From positions 248,001-312,000 of the forward strand of contig NZ_LR134523.1 of assembly GCF_900638585.1 (NCBI RefSeq): a stretch of DNA of 64,000 bases. The letters run 5' to 3'. Numbering within the stretch: the first letter of the stretch is position 1; the number at the start of each line of letters is the position of its first letter. This DNA comes from Aedoeadaptatus ivorii. GTDB taxonomy: Bacteria; Bacillota; Clostridia; Tissierellales; Peptoniphilaceae. This document shows positions 51,771 to 60,453 of this stretch, piece after piece. The notes beneath the pieces are model-generated. The model was not told the origin of the DNA, ran no database searches, and saw only the letters and a list, made by a program, of their open reading frames with translations. A program made the translations under genes and the position numbers.

Positions 51771-52442
51771 TTATAGATAGTATAGCATTACAGAGCGATC
51801 TCTTTTAATCCCCATGGCGACGGTGCGATGAGCGATGCGCGCCGCCTGTTCGAGATTGTGGGTGACAAAGAGAATGCTGTGGCGAGCGGAGAGGTCTTGG
51901 ATCAGTTCCTCGATAATGCGGGTATTGGCGGGATCCAAAGAGGCCGAGGGTTCGTCCAACAAGAGCACATCGGGCGCCGTGGCGAGGGCGCGGGCGATAC
52001 AGAGGCGCTGTTTTTGCCCGCCGGAAAGGGAGGCGGCGGGGAGCCGGAGCTTGTCTTTGACCTCGTCGAATAGCCCCACGCGGCGCAGCAGTTCTTCAGT
52101 TTTTTCCGCGCGATCGAGCGCGCCGTAGTAGTCGAGGACATAGTGGATGTTTTTTTCGATGCTCAAGGGAAAGGGGCGGGCGTCTTGAAAGACGGTGCAG
52201 ATGCGCTTTCGCAATTCGCCGTCGGAGAAGGTGACGGTATCGACGCCGTTGAGGCGGATTTCGCCGCGAAAACTTCCGCCTTTGTCGAGGATAAAGCGAT
52301 TGATGCAGTTTAAGAAGGTGGACTTGCCGCCCCCGGAGGGCCCGACGAGAGAGACGATTTCGTTGTTTGCGATGACGAGGTTGCGGTCTTCAAAGACGAT
52401 GCGGTCGCCATACGCTGCGGTGAGATGTTTAATTTCCAGCAC
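51771..52442 (-). CDS. pstB: Phosphate ABC transporter ATP-binding protein
   Basis: A 223-residue ATPase, slightly short for PstB (usually about 250). Walker A is GPSGGGKST (about residues 34-42), the signature is ASLSGGQKQRLCIARAL and Walker B is VLLLDEPSASLDP. INRFILDKGGSFRGEIRLNG resembles the PstB segment. It drives phosphate import through PstCA. The start is GTG, overlapping the end of pstA by 14 bp. No phoU follows. Confidence 0.85.
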   Translation of the reverse strand: MLEIKHLTAAYGDRIVFEDRNLVIANNEIVSLVGPSGGGKSTFLNCINRFILDKGGSFRGEIRLNGVDTVTFSDGELRKRICTVFQDARPFPLSIEKNIHYVLDYYGALDRAEKTEELLRRVGLFDEVKDKLRLPAASLSGGQKQRLCIARALATAPDVLLLDEPSASLDPANTRIIEELIQDLSARHSILFVTHNLEQAARIAHRTVAMGIKRDRSVMLYYL

Positions 52443-53268
52443 GATGTTTTCCCCACTTTCCGACGAGCAGATAGGACAGATAATTTACGAGGACGAGCAG
52501 AAGGATGAGCACAAAGGCGGTGCCATAGGCGTTTTCGGTAGAAATGCCTTGGGTAAGGAGCATATGCAGGTGAAAGGGAAGGGTCATAATCGGATCGGTC
52601 AGATGCTTCGGCGTCTTGGCGACGAGCACCGCGCCCGTCAAAATTACCGGTGCGGTGGCGCCCATCACATAGGCGCCGGCGACGAGTACCGCGGAGAGGA
52701 TGTCCGGTAGCGCCATGGGGAGCAGAAGCCGAAAGACGGTGTATTCTTTCGCGATCCCCAACCCCTCGGAATCGGCGGCGATTCGCGGGTCGATCTCTTC
52801 GAAGATCTTTTCGGTGTGGATTTCGATATAGGGAAACGCCATGGTGGCGAGGGTGAGGCTTACGCTTAACAGCGAGCGCTGTATGCCGAAAAAGACGATA
52901 AATACGCCGTAGCCGAAGAGGCCGAAGAGGATCGAGGGCAGGCCCGCGATATTTTTGGTGATGAAGCGGATGGTGCCCTTTAGCCAGGATTTTTGAGAAA
53001 AGAACGCCGTATAGATCGCCGTAAGTACGGCGAAAATCGCCGAGATCGATAGGGCGAGCAGCATCGAGAACAGGCTTCCCATAATGGCGGGAAAGACGCC
53101 CCCTTCGGTGCCTTGGGGGATGCCCGCAGGTCCCGCGGTCAGAAATTCCCAATCCACCACGGCGATACCCTTTGCGGCGATAAAGCCGACGACAAAGAGT
53201 ACCGCGGCGCAGGTGAGAAAAAAGGCAAAGAAGATAAGTGCTTTTGTGATGGCGTCTTTACATTTCAT
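52429..53268 (-). CDS. pstA: Phosphate ABC transporter permease PstA
   Basis: A 279-residue permease with six membrane segments. The BPD_transp_1 EAA loop is GLGIAKEYTVFRLLLPMALPDIL (core GLGIAKEYTVFRLLLP). GGVFPAIMGSLFSML and FITKNIAGLPSILFGLFGYG are characteristic of PstA. It overlaps pstC by 11 bp. ATG 53268 is taken as the start; a GTG three codons upstream (53277) is equally open and neither has a strong ribosome site, as expected from translational coupling. Confidence 0.9.
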   Translation of the reverse strand: MKCKDAITKALIFFAFFLTCAAVLFVVGFIAAKGIAVVDWEFLTAGPAGIPQGTEGGVFPAIMGSLFSMLLALSISAIFAVLTAIYTAFFSQKSWLKGTIRFITKNIAGLPSILFGLFGYGVFIVFFGIQRSLLSVSLTLATMAFPYIEIHTEKIFEEIDPRIAADSEGLGIAKEYTVFRLLLPMALPDILSAVLVAGAYVMGATAPVILTGAVLVAKTPKHLTDPIMTLPFHLHMLLTQGISTENAYGTAFVLILLLVLVNYLSYLLVGKWGKHRAGN

Positions 53269-54145
53269 GGGAAACACTTCGCTTTCGTATGTGCTCTACG
53301 AGGAGATTGACGGCGCCGATGGCGATAAGGAGCACCAGCCCCGATGCGAACAGGGCGCTGTAATGGGTGCTGCCCACCTCCGCCATGCCCATCTCGAGGG
53401 CGATCAGCCCGGGTATGGTTTCGGCTTTTCCGAGCAAAGTCGGAAAAATGGGCGCGTTTCCGATCACCATCATCACCGCCATGGTCTCGCCGATCACCCG
53501 CGAGAAGGCGAGGATCGTGCCGATGGCGATGGAGCGCCCCAAAGCGGGGAGGGCGACGGCGCGGATAAAATATTCCGTACTGATGCCCAGTGCCTCGGAA
53601 TCGGCGCGGTGGCGTTCGATCATCATGCGGGCGGAATCGGCGACGGCGTTAACGATAAAGGGAATGATCATCGCCGAGACCACCAACCCGCCGGCGAGGA
53701 TGCTTTCGCCGCCGGAAAGATGGAGGCCGCGCTCGATGCCCTTTACCACGACCATAAGGCCGATAAAGCCCATAATTACCGAAGGGATGCCGGCGAGAAT
53801 ACCGATCAGGCGGAGCGCCGGTGCCCGGAGCCTTTGCGGCAGATAAAAGCGGACACAGAGCGCCGTTCCCAAACTGACGGGGAGGGCGATGGCAATGGCG
53901 ATGCCGAAGATATAGAGCGATGCGGCTATCAGATTGAACACGCTGTAACTCGGCGTATTGCCCGTGGGGCGCCACTTGCCCGGGGCGAGGAGGGCAAAGG
54001 CGCCTTCTTCTGTGAGGAAGGGCAAGCTTTCTTTGAGGATAAAGAGAATGACAGAGAGCATCGCCGCCGCCGAGAGCAGGGCGACGACGGCGCTTATCGA
54101 TTTAAGGGGCGCGTAGTTTTTCGGGGCGTTGGGTGTAGCGGACAC
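53258..54145 (-). CDS. pstC: Phosphate ABC transporter permease PstC
   Basis: A 295-residue permease with six membrane segments. The PstC-type EAA loop is DSEALGISTEYFIRAVALPA, preceded by IIPFIVNAVADSARM. FALLAPGKWRPTGNTPSYSV and LIGILAGIPSVIMGFIGLM match PstC. The start is GTG with TCAGGAGGTAAGCC just upstream. It follows pstS by 53 bp; no terminator separates them. Confidence 0.9.
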   Translation of the reverse strand: MSATPNAPKNYAPLKSISAVVALLSAAAMLSVILFILKESLPFLTEEGAFALLAPGKWRPTGNTPSYSVFNLIAASLYIFGIAIAIALPVSLGTALCVRFYLPQRLRAPALRLIGILAGIPSVIMGFIGLMVVVKGIERGLHLSGGESILAGGLVVSAMIIPFIVNAVADSARMMIERHRADSEALGISTEYFIRAVALPALGRSIAIGTILAFSRVIGETMAVMMVIGNAPIFPTLLGKAETIPGLIALEMGMAEVGSTHYSALFASGLVLLIAIGAVNLLVEHIRKRSVSHEM

Positions 54146-54198
54146 GGCTTACCTCCTGAAAAAAGGGGCCCTCAGACAGCGCCGAGAGCCCGTTGGGG

Positions 54199-55182
54199 TT
54201 ATGGAATCGGTACGAATCCCATTTCTTTGATCGTTTCCGTTCCCTTATCGGACTGCAGATAGTCGATAAAGGCCTGTTCGGATGCGGTCGGCTCGCCGGA
54301 TCGAATGGCGATCAGCGGGCGAGAAATGATATAGCTTTCGTCCAAGATATTGGCTTCTGTGGGCGAGACGCCGTCGACGTCCATGGGGATCAGCTTGCCC
54401 TCATTTTGTCCCACCATACCATAGGAAGCGTAGCCGATGGCGTTGGGGTTTTCGATGATCTTGGTGACCAATGCGCCCATCGACGGAGCTTGAATGGCGG
54501 ATTCGGTGACTTCGGTTTCGCCCATAATCTTCTTTTGGAACACCTCGTGGACGCCGCCCGAAAGGTCGCGGGTTACCACGACGATGTCCGTATCGGGAAG
54601 AGAAGCGTCGATGTCGCTCCATTTTTTGTATTCGCCCGAGAAGATTTTTACGATTTCGTCCTTGGTGAGATTTTTGTTCTTCAGCTCGACGATGGGGTTT
54701 TCGGGGTTTACGGAAATCGTAAGCGCGTCGATCCCCAGCTTATATTCCTTGAGATCTTCTAGATTTTCCCGCTCCTCGTCCTTCAATTCGCGGGCGATCA
54801 TGCCGAAGTCGCTGGTGCCGTCCAATACGGACTTGACCCCCGCGCCCGATCCGCCGGCGGAAACATAGATCGAGATATTGTCCTTCGGCATATCGGATTT
54901 TACCTTGTCCCAGGTTTCGTACTCTTCGATAAAGTCGGTGGAAATCGCCGAGATCACCGGCGCCAGGGTAGACGAGCCGTTAAAGGTGAATTGCGCCTTA
55001 AATTCGTCGTCCGTTTTTGCGGCTTCCTTCTCGGGTTTGGCTTCTTCGGTTTGTTCCGCTTGGTTTGCGTTGGCTGAATTATTCGCCTTCGCATCGTCTG
55101 CCTTGGGGCCACAGGCGGTTAAGAGCAGCACGGAAAGCAGCGTCAGAGAAGCGAGCTTCATCCACAAATTGTTCTTTTTCAT
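54199..55182 (-). CDS. pstS: Phosphate-binding lipoprotein PstS
   Basis: A 327-residue lipoprotein: signal and lipobox in NNLWMKLASLTLLSVLLLTAC, shown by its end LLSVLLLTACG. A charged linker (about 25-60) leads to the PstS fold. TFNGSSTLAPVISAISTDF, YVSAGGSGAGVKSVLDGTSD and TRDLSGGVHEVFQKKI are the phosphate-contact regions. GGAGGATTGGACATTT precedes the ATG. It is the first gene of pstSCAB; its promoter region carries Pho-box-like repeats. Confidence 0.93.
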   Translation of the reverse strand: MKKNNLWMKLASLTLLSVLLLTACGPKADDAKANNSANANQAEQTEEAKPEKEAAKTDDEFKAQFTFNGSSTLAPVISAISTDFIEEYETWDKVKSDMPKDNISIYVSAGGSGAGVKSVLDGTSDFGMIARELKDEERENLEDLKEYKLGIDALTISVNPENPIVELKNKNLTKDEIVKIFSGEYKKWSDIDASLPDTDIVVVTRDLSGGVHEVFQKKIMGETEVTESAIQAPSMGALVTKIIENPNAIGYASYGMVGQNEGKLIPMDVDGVSPTEANILDESYIISRPLIAIRSGEPTASEQAFIDYLQSDKGTETIKEMGFVPIP

Positions 55183-55219
55183 AAATGTCCAATCCTCCTT
55201 ATTGATTTGCCCCGATTAC

Positions 55220-55254
55220 ATCATAGAATTTAACATAGCTTAACATTCTTTACT
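55220..55254 (-). promoter_or_regulatory. Pho-box-like repeats and -10 of pstS
   Basis: The -10 on the minus strand is TATGAT (55220-55225), without a good -35. Directly upstream, on the plus strand, TTAACAT occurs twice 10 bp apart (55230-55236 and 55240-55246), followed by TTTACT (55249-55254). Such TTAACA-type direct repeats are PhoP-binding sites in Firmicutes, so activation on phosphate starvation is likely. Confidence 0.55.
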
Positions 55255-55288
55255 CAGCCTAGATTCGATAAAAGATTACATCATTAAA

Positions 55289-55326
55289 AAAGCGGTTTAT
55301 TTGGAATATAATAAACCGCTTAAAAA
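55289..55326 (-). terminator. Terminator of the AT-rich gene pair
   Basis: AAGCGGTTTAT and its complement around a 10-nt loop, with T-runs on both sides; it ends the two orphan genes and shields pstS from them. Confidence 0.85.
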
Positions 55327-55364
55327 TATTAAATCAATAGATAGATTGGATTCAATATTATTTA

Positions 55365-55748
55365 TTATACAGACTTAGAACGGCATCGATTCCAATAATC
55401 AACTACAAAGAAACCTGCAATATATGGCATTGGTGGGAAATATTTGGGTGGATTCATTAACAATTGGAGTGCCATCTGCACATTAAGTTTAGCTAGAATA
55501 TAAATGGTAATTATGATGAGAATAAAGATTCCACCCAATAAGCCTCTAAACCGTTCAGGAATGCTTTCGATGAAAAGATATGAGATTATCCCCATAACTA
55601 AAAGTATTAACCATCTATAAGCTTGCGCGTCGGCAAAAACAACCTTACCTTCGTAAGAAAGATTTATCCAGTTAGGCTCAATCAAGTTCGCAATCCATGA
55701 TATTGCAAATAATATGAGTAGAAATAAGATGCTGTTCCATTTTTTCAT
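55365..55748 (-). CDS. Small membrane protein, AT-rich
   Basis: A 127-residue membrane protein that I do not recognise. It has about three hydrophobic segments (about 5-22, 48-63, 70-88) and a hydrophobic tail (YIAGFFVVDYW). Codon use is AT-rich, clearly unlike the flanking pst and pan genes. AAAAGAGATGG precedes the ATG. It follows the secreted-protein gene by 49 bp on the same strand and shares its terminator. Likely acquired by transfer; no function can be assigned. Confidence 0.65.
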   Translation of the reverse strand: MKKWNSILFLLILFAISWIANLIEPNWINLSYEGKVVFADAQAYRWLILLVMGIISYLFIESIPERFRGLLGGIFILIIITIYILAKLNVQMALQLLMNPPKYFPPMPYIAGFFVVDYWNRCRSKSV

Positions 55749-55797
55749 AATCCATCTCTTTTCTCATGATCTTATAAAGGGAGCTTTGGCGAATTCC

Positions 55798-56430
55798 TTA
55801 ACCATTACTATGATATGCGTTAACTGGTAACACTAAGTCCCACGAGCTCGATCCACGACGAATATGAATGGAGGATTTCCCTCCCATAAGCCCGGAAGCA
55901 TTACCATTTATAGGGGTGGTAAAATTCGTATATTTAATCGTTTTTACCGGATTTACATACCAAGTTTTTATTTGGTTAGTTACAGGAGAACCATTATAAT
56001 AATTCACACCATTACAGATGCCGGTTATTTGGGCATTTGAAAGGACGAAACTAGAATCCTCTTTACGCCAGTTCGCTTCTACGCTTTTTAGCAGGTAGCC
56101 ACCATTCGAATATCCATAACTAATTTTGACCCACGCCTTCAAACCGCCAGTAGAATCCCATTTTATATCTTGTAGGGTGCCCGTATTGCCAAAATTCTGT
56201 GGGGTAACTTCATACATATATTCTTTGGTTAATAGAGAACCTTCAGAAATTAAGGGAATAGTTTTCCTATTGGCATTACGCAAGGTAACATCAATCGGAG
56301 ATAGTTCTATTATTTTTCCTTCTTCTCCAATCAAATATGCCTTATCAACATTAGTTTCTTGTGCATGACTAAAAGAAACAGGGAACAAAATCGAAAAGAC
56401 AAGAAGTATTAGCAAAGTAATTTTTTTCAT
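55798..56430 (-). CDS. Secreted protein of unknown function, AT-rich
   Basis: A 210-residue exported protein: a clear signal peptide (about 1-26, LILLVFSILFPVSFSHAQE) and no membrane anchor. The mature part is rich in Asn, Gly, Tyr and Ser (WVKISYGYSNGGYLL, ICNGVNYYNGSPV), typical of a beta-rich secreted domain. I recognise no family. Start ATG 56430 has AAAGGAGGC upstream; the frame is open to 56511 without a signal. Base composition is much lower in GC than its neighbours. It forms a two-gene unit with the small membrane protein downstream. Confidence 0.7.
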   Translation of the reverse strand: MKKITLLILLVFSILFPVSFSHAQETNVDKAYLIGEEGKIIELSPIDVTLRNANRKTIPLISEGSLLTKEYMYEVTPQNFGNTGTLQDIKWDSTGGLKAWVKISYGYSNGGYLLKSVEANWRKEDSSFVLSNAQITGICNGVNYYNGSPVTNQIKTWYVNPVKTIKYTNFTTPINGNASGLMGGKSSIHIRRGSSSWDLVLPVNAYHSNG

Positions 56431-56621
56431 AATTAGCCTCCTTTCATATCGACAACGCATATTGTATTTATTATCTACATTCTTATACCGAGCAAAATTA
56501 AATGTAGTCATTAAGAATACTCCTCACTGATATGTTTTTATATATTATACATAATACTAAAAATGGTGTCAACTAATTTCCTAAATTAACTGGTAGAATA
56601 CTAATTGTATAAGAATGAGGG

Positions 56622-56650
56622 TTGTAAAAAAAATCACAACCCCCTACAAT
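56622..56650 (+). promoter_or_regulatory. Promoter of the pantothenate operon
   Basis: TTGTAA (56622-56627), 17-bp spacer, TACAAT (56645-56650). A 7-bp inverted repeat (GGGTTGT/ACAACCC, 56619-56643) overlaps it and could be an operator. The rest of the 56431-56747 gap is AT-rich leader and upstream sequence with nothing else recognisable. Confidence 0.6.
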
Positions 56651-56747
56651 AGAGGTGGTAGTATTCGAAGGAAACTATACACTTATTTCTATTACTTAAA
56701 TATTTCGATGTAGAGCTTCAGTATTGCACTCCTACGAGGTGATAACC

Positions 56748-57611
56748 ATGAAAAAACTCGGCATCATCGGCGCCGGCAAGGTCGGCGTCAGTCTGGGGAT
56801 CGGACTGTTCTCGTCCGGCCCCCTGCGCGTCTCGGGCTATTATAGCCGGAGCGAAAAAAGCGCCCGTTACGGGGCGCAGCGGACGAATACGAAGGTATAT
56901 GCGTCCCTAGAGGAGTTGATCCGCGATGCGGATGTGATTCTCTTTGCCACGCCGGACGACGCGATGGAAGCGTTGTGGCGGCAGTGCCTACAATTTAATA
57001 TTTCGGGGAAGATCTTCTGCCATACCGCCGGCAGTCTGTCTTCTTCTCTTTTCTTCGATCGTACTACCAAAGACGTATCCGCCTGTTCTCTGCACCCGGT
57101 GCTCGCCATTTCGAGCCGGGAGGAAGGCCATCGCGACTTGGGCAGTGCGTTTTTTACGTTAGAGGGCGATGCGGCGGCGGTGGAGGTATTTCGCCGCGCT
57201 CTCAACGACCGCGACATTTCGTATAAGGTGATGGAAACGTGGGACAAGGCGGGCTATCACTTGGCGACGGCCGCGATGAGCAATCTCGTGGTGGCGCTGG
57301 GAAAGATGGCGACCGATCTCTTGGCGCCCTATGGGTTTTCGGAAGACGAGGCGATGACGGCGCTTGCGCCGCTTGCCACGCACAATATGGAAAACCTCGT
57401 GAAAAAGGGACCCGCGGCGGCACTCACCGGACCGGTGGAGCGCAACGACCTATCTACGGTGCGCCGCCATCTCGCGGTGCTCGACGACGCGGATTCTGCA
57501 GATCGCTTATACCGGGCGGCGAGTGAGGTGCTCACCCGAATCGCCGAAACGAAGCATCCCGAAAGGAATTACGAACCGATGCGCAAATTGTTGAAAGGAG
57601 AAGACCGTTGA
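56748..57611 (+). CDS. panG: PanG-type ketopantoate reductase (DUF2520)
   Basis: A 287-residue NAD(P)-dependent reductase. An N-terminal Rossmann domain has [15 protein letters not shown] (residues 3-17), followed by [10 protein letters not shown] and [11 protein letters not shown], and the all-helical DUF2520 domain covers about 160-280 ([15 protein letters not shown]). DUF2520 proteins were shown to be the alternative ketopantoate reductase PanG in Francisella, Enterococcus and Clostridioides. Position directly before panB and panC supports that role over a generic oxidoreductase. The ATG follows ACGAGGTGATAACC. It overlaps panB by 4 bp. Confidence 0.9.
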   Translation: MKKLGIIGAGKVGVSLGIGLFSSGPLRVSGYYSRSEKSARYGAQRTNTKVYASLEELIRDADVILFATPDDAMEALWRQCLQFNISGKIFCHTAGSLSSSLFFDRTTKDVSACSLHPVLAISSREEGHRDLGSAFFTLEGDAAAVEVFRRALNDRDISYKVMETWDKAGYHLATAAMSNLVVALGKMATDLLAPYGFSEDEAMTALAPLATHNMENLVKKGPAAALTGPVERNDLSTVRRHLAVLDDADSADRLYRAASEVLTRIAETKHPERNYEPMRKLLKGEDR

Positions 57612-58435
57612 AAAAAGTTACCGTCAGTACATTTCAGGAAGCGAAGGAAAAGGGCGAAAAGCTGACTATGCTCACCGCCTACGACTACACCACGGCAAAG
57701 CTGGTGGACGAAGCGGGCGTCGACTCGATTCTCGTGGGCGACAGCCTGGGGATGACGATGCTGGGTTACGAAAACACGCTGCCCGTTACGGTGGATGATA
57801 TGATTCATCACAGTGCCGCCGTGGCGCGGGGGGCGAAGCGACTGTTTATCGTCTGCGATATGCCCTTTTTGTCGTACAGCACGGGAATCCGCGACAGTGT
57901 GATGAATGCGGGTCGCATGATTCAAGAGGGCATGGCCCATGCGGTAAAGCTCGAAGGGGGCGTCGAAGTGGCGGAGATTATCCGCGCGATTGTAGACGCC
58001 AAGATCCCGGTATGCGCCCATATCGGCCTTACGCCGCAGTCGATCAACGCCTTGGGCGGCTTTAAGGTACAGGGCAAGACCGACGATACGGTAAAGAAGT
58101 TGATCGCCGATGCCAAGGCGGTGGAAGAAGCCGGCGCCTTTGCCGTGGTATTAGAATGCGTACCGGCGCCTTTGGCGAAGAAGATCACCGAGATACTCTC
58201 GATTCCCACCATCGGGATCGGCGCGGGCGCGGACTGCGACGGTCAGGTGTTGGTGTATCAGGATATGCTCGGTATGTACGACGATTTTACGCCGAAGTTC
58301 GTCAAACACTTTGCGCAGGTGGGCGAGGCGATGAAGGAAGGATTTTCCGCCTATGACCGGGCGGTAAAGGCAGGCGAGTTTCCCACAAAGGAACACGAAT
58401 TCGCCATGGACGAAGATCTATTGAAAGGGATTTAA
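57608..58435 (+). CDS. panB: 3-methyl-2-oxobutanoate hydroxymethyltransferase
   Basis: A 275-residue enzyme that makes ketopantoate from ketoisovalerate and methylene-tetrahydrofolate. [27 protein letters not shown] (core [14 protein letters not shown]), [27 protein letters not shown] and [15 protein letters not shown] are the family's substrate and metal regions. The start is TTG overlapping the panG stop (TTGA), with AAAGGAGAAG upstream; there is no better start. Second gene of panGBC. Confidence 0.95.
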   Translation: MKKVTVSTFQEAKEKGEKLTMLTAYDYTTAKLVDEAGVDSILVGDSLGMTMLGYENTLPVTVDDMIHHSAAVARGAKRLFIVCDMPFLSYSTGIRDSVMNAGRMIQEGMAHAVKLEGGVEVAEIIRAIVDAKIPVCAHIGLTPQSINALGGFKVQGKTDDTVKKLIADAKAVEEAGAFAVVLECVPAPLAKKITEILSIPTIGIGAGADCDGQVLVYQDMLGMYDDFTPKFVKHFAQVGEAMKEGFSAYDRAVKAGEFPTKEHEFAMDEDLLKGI

Positions 58436-58441
58436 CGGAAT

Positions 58442-59290
58442 ATGGAAATTATACGCAGTCTGGAAGAAATGAAACGCATCGCCGCCGGCGTCTCCGCAGA
58501 CAAGAGCCTGGGCATGGTGCCGACGATGGGTGCACTGCACGAAGGGCACGGTTCGCTGATCAAAAAATGCCGCGCCGAAAACGATACGGTGGTCGTGTCG
58601 GTGTTTGTAAACCCGATCCAGTTCGGACCGGGGGAAGATTACGAGGCCTACCCGCGGGATTTGGAGGCGGACGCCGCCTTTTGCGAATCGCTGGGGGTGG
58701 ACTATCTCTTTCACCCCGACGAATCGGAGATGTATCCCGCACACTTCGGCTTTCGTGTGGTGCCGTCCGCGTCGATGATCCGCATTCTCTGCGGCATCAC
58801 CCGGCCCGATCACTTTCAGGGCGTGGCGACGGTGCTCACCAAGTTCTTCTCGCTGATCCGCCCGGACCGCGCGTACTTCGGCCAAAAGGACGTGCAGCAG
58901 CTCGCCATCGTAGAGGCGATGGTGTCGGATCTGAATCTGGGCACGACGATCGTGCCCTGTCCCATCATCCGCGAGGCCGACGGGTTGGCGAAGAGCAGCC
59001 GCAACAGCTATCTTTCGGCAGAAGAGCGGGACGCCGCAACGGTGCTAAGCCGCTCCATCCGCATGGCGCTCGATGCGAAAAAAGCCGGCGAGCGCAATGT
59101 GGAGGCGCTGAAAAAAATCGTGGTGGAGGAGATCGAAAAGGAACCCTTTGCCAAGATCGACTATGTGGAGATCTTGCGTTTTCCGCATTTTGAACGAGAC
59201 GAGACCGTAGGCGAGGACAGCTTTATCGCCATGGCGGTCTATATCGGCAACACCCGCCTGATCGACAACGCGTTTTTCTCAGAGGCGTAA
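58442..59290 (+). CDS. panC: Pantothenate synthetase
   Basis: A 282-residue ATP-dependent ligase joining pantoate and beta-alanine. MVPTMGALHEGHGSLIKK (residues 21-38) is the ATP-binding HIGH-like region. VFVNPIQFGPGEDYEAYPR, RPDHFQGVATVLTKFF, YFGQKDVQQL and GLAKSSRNSYLS (KMSKS-like) agree with the family. It starts 6 bp after panB; no classic ribosome site, only GAAAGGG inside the panB end. panD, for beta-alanine, is not in this window. Confidence 0.95.
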   Translation: MEIIRSLEEMKRIAAGVSADKSLGMVPTMGALHEGHGSLIKKCRAENDTVVVSVFVNPIQFGPGEDYEAYPRDLEADAAFCESLGVDYLFHPDESEMYPAHFGFRVVPSASMIRILCGITRPDHFQGVATVLTKFFSLIRPDRAYFGQKDVQQLAIVEAMVSDLNLGTTIVPCPIIREADGLAKSSRNSYLSAEERDAATVLSRSIRMALDAKKAGERNVEALKKIVVEEIEKEPFAKIDYVEILRFPHFERDETVGEDSFIAMAVYIGNTRLIDNAFFSEA

Positions 59291-59310
59291 ACGAAATCGA
59301 CGGACACAGA

Positions 59311-59346
59311 AAAAGAGGCCCCGAAGGATTTCGGAGCCTCTTTATT
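59311..59346. terminator. Terminator, panC / small Cys protein
   Basis: AAAGAGGCCCCGAA-gga-TTCGGAGCCTCTTT (one mismatch) flanked by A and T runs; it serves both convergent units. Confidence 0.85.
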
Positions 59347-59502
59347 TTATTTGGAGGAACCTTTGGGGGAAGGCTGGTTCTTTTGGTTTAGGCCGCAACA
59401 ATCCAATTTGCCTTCGCCGAAGTTCTTTTTGTTGTCCTGTCCCATTTTTTCCAGTTTCTTGTCGATCTTTTTCTTCATATCGTCGAAGAATTTCAAGATC
59501 AT
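59347..59502 (-). CDS. 51-residue Lys-rich protein with a CC pair
   Basis: A short open frame: ATG (59500-59502) with AGAAAGG seven bases upstream and the stop TAA abutting a terminator. The product begins ILKFFDDMKKKIDKKLEKM, a probable amphipathic basic helix, then has KNFGEGKLDCCGLNQKNQ with adjacent cysteines and a polar Ser/Pro/Lys tail. It starts 9 bp after the PPK2 stop, so it is co-transcribed with it. I do not recognise the family. The good ribosome site, tight spacing and terminator argue for a real gene. Confidence 0.7.
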   Translation of the reverse strand: MILKFFDDMKKKIDKKLEKMGQDNKKNFGEGKLDCCGLNQKNQPSPKGSSK

Positions 59503-59511
59503 CCGACCTTT

Positions 59512-60375
59512 CTAATCATCCTGTTCCAAAACCGATCGCCAGTGGGCGAGGTGGCTCTTTTCTTCCTCCGGCAGTTCCGGGTATTTCGGGTCCATATCCT
59601 CGAGAACGCGGACGAAGATCTCGGAGACCAGATAGCGACTAAACCACTTATGATTCGCAGGAATCACATACCACGGGGCGTTTTCCGTAGAGGTATTGCT
59701 CAAGAGGTCTTCATACGCTTTTTGGTATTCGCCCCAGTACTCTCTCTCGCTGACGTCGGATTCGGTAAACTTCCAGTTCTTGTCTTCCCGGTCAATGCGC
59801 GAAAGCAGGCGTTTTTTCTGCTCGTCTTTCGACATATGCAGGAAGAATTTGACGACGCGAAATCCGTTGTGGTGAAGATACGCTTCGAAGTTGCGGATCT
59901 CCTCAAACCGGCGCTCCCAAATGTGGTCGTCGACGAGATTTTGGGGGATCTGCTGTACCGCGAGTAAATTATGCACGCGGGTCACCAGAACGTCTTCATA
60001 GTGAGAGCGATTAAAGATGCCGATATTGCCCCGGCGGGGAAGTGCCTGCACCACGCGCCAGAGGTAATCGTGGTCCAATTCCTCTTCGGTGGGTTGTTTA
60101 AAGGGGGTCACCTGCGTTCCCTGGGGGTTTAAGGCGGTGAAGACGTGTTTGATCAGGCCGTCTTTGCCTGCGGCGTCCATAGCCTGCAACACGACGACGA
60201 TGCCCCGGCGGTTTTCCGCATAGAGCGCGCCCTGAAGTTCTGCCATGCGCGCGAGGTTTTTCGGCATCAATTCGTTTTCGACTTCTTTTCTTTTGAGGCC
60301 CGCCTTGTCCGAGGGATCGTAGTCCCGCATACGGGCATTGCACTTTCGGTCGATTTTATATTTTTCTATTTTCAT
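59512..60375 (-). CDS. ppk2: Polyphosphate kinase 2 family protein
   Basis: A 287-residue PPK2-family enzyme using polyphosphate to phosphorylate nucleotides (or the reverse). Walker A-like VLQAMDAAGKDGLIKHVF (about residues 62-79), lid and Walker B-like elements GIFNRSHYEDVLVTRV, KFFLHMSKDEQKKRLLSR and WYVIPANHKWFSRYLV match the family. A single PPK2 domain of this size fits class I-III enzymes such as polyphosphate:AMP or :NDP phosphotransferases; the exact class cannot be decided by eye. ATG follows AGGACGGTGAGTTACG. A 51-residue gene follows. Confidence 0.93.
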   Translation of the reverse strand: MKIEKYKIDRKCNARMRDYDPSDKAGLKRKEVENELMPKNLARMAELQGALYAENRRGIVVVLQAMDAAGKDGLIKHVFTALNPQGTQVTPFKQPTEEELDHDYLWRVVQALPRRGNIGIFNRSHYEDVLVTRVHNLLAVQQIPQNLVDDHIWERRFEEIRNFEAYLHHNGFRVVKFFLHMSKDEQKKRLLSRIDREDKNWKFTESDVSEREYWGEYQKAYEDLLSNTSTENAPWYVIPANHKWFSRYLVSEIFVRVLEDMDPKYPELPEEEKSHLAHWRSVLEQDD

Positions 60376-60453
60376 CGTAACTCACCGTCCTTTTGGGTAT
60401 ATACGCCAATATGAATCGTTTCAAACAGTAACGGAATATAATGGGAGGATACT

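Noticed and set aside
56619-56643. GGGTTGT/ACAACCC hairpin as a terminator
   Set aside because: No T-run follows on either strand, and it overlaps a promoter with ideal 17-bp spacing.
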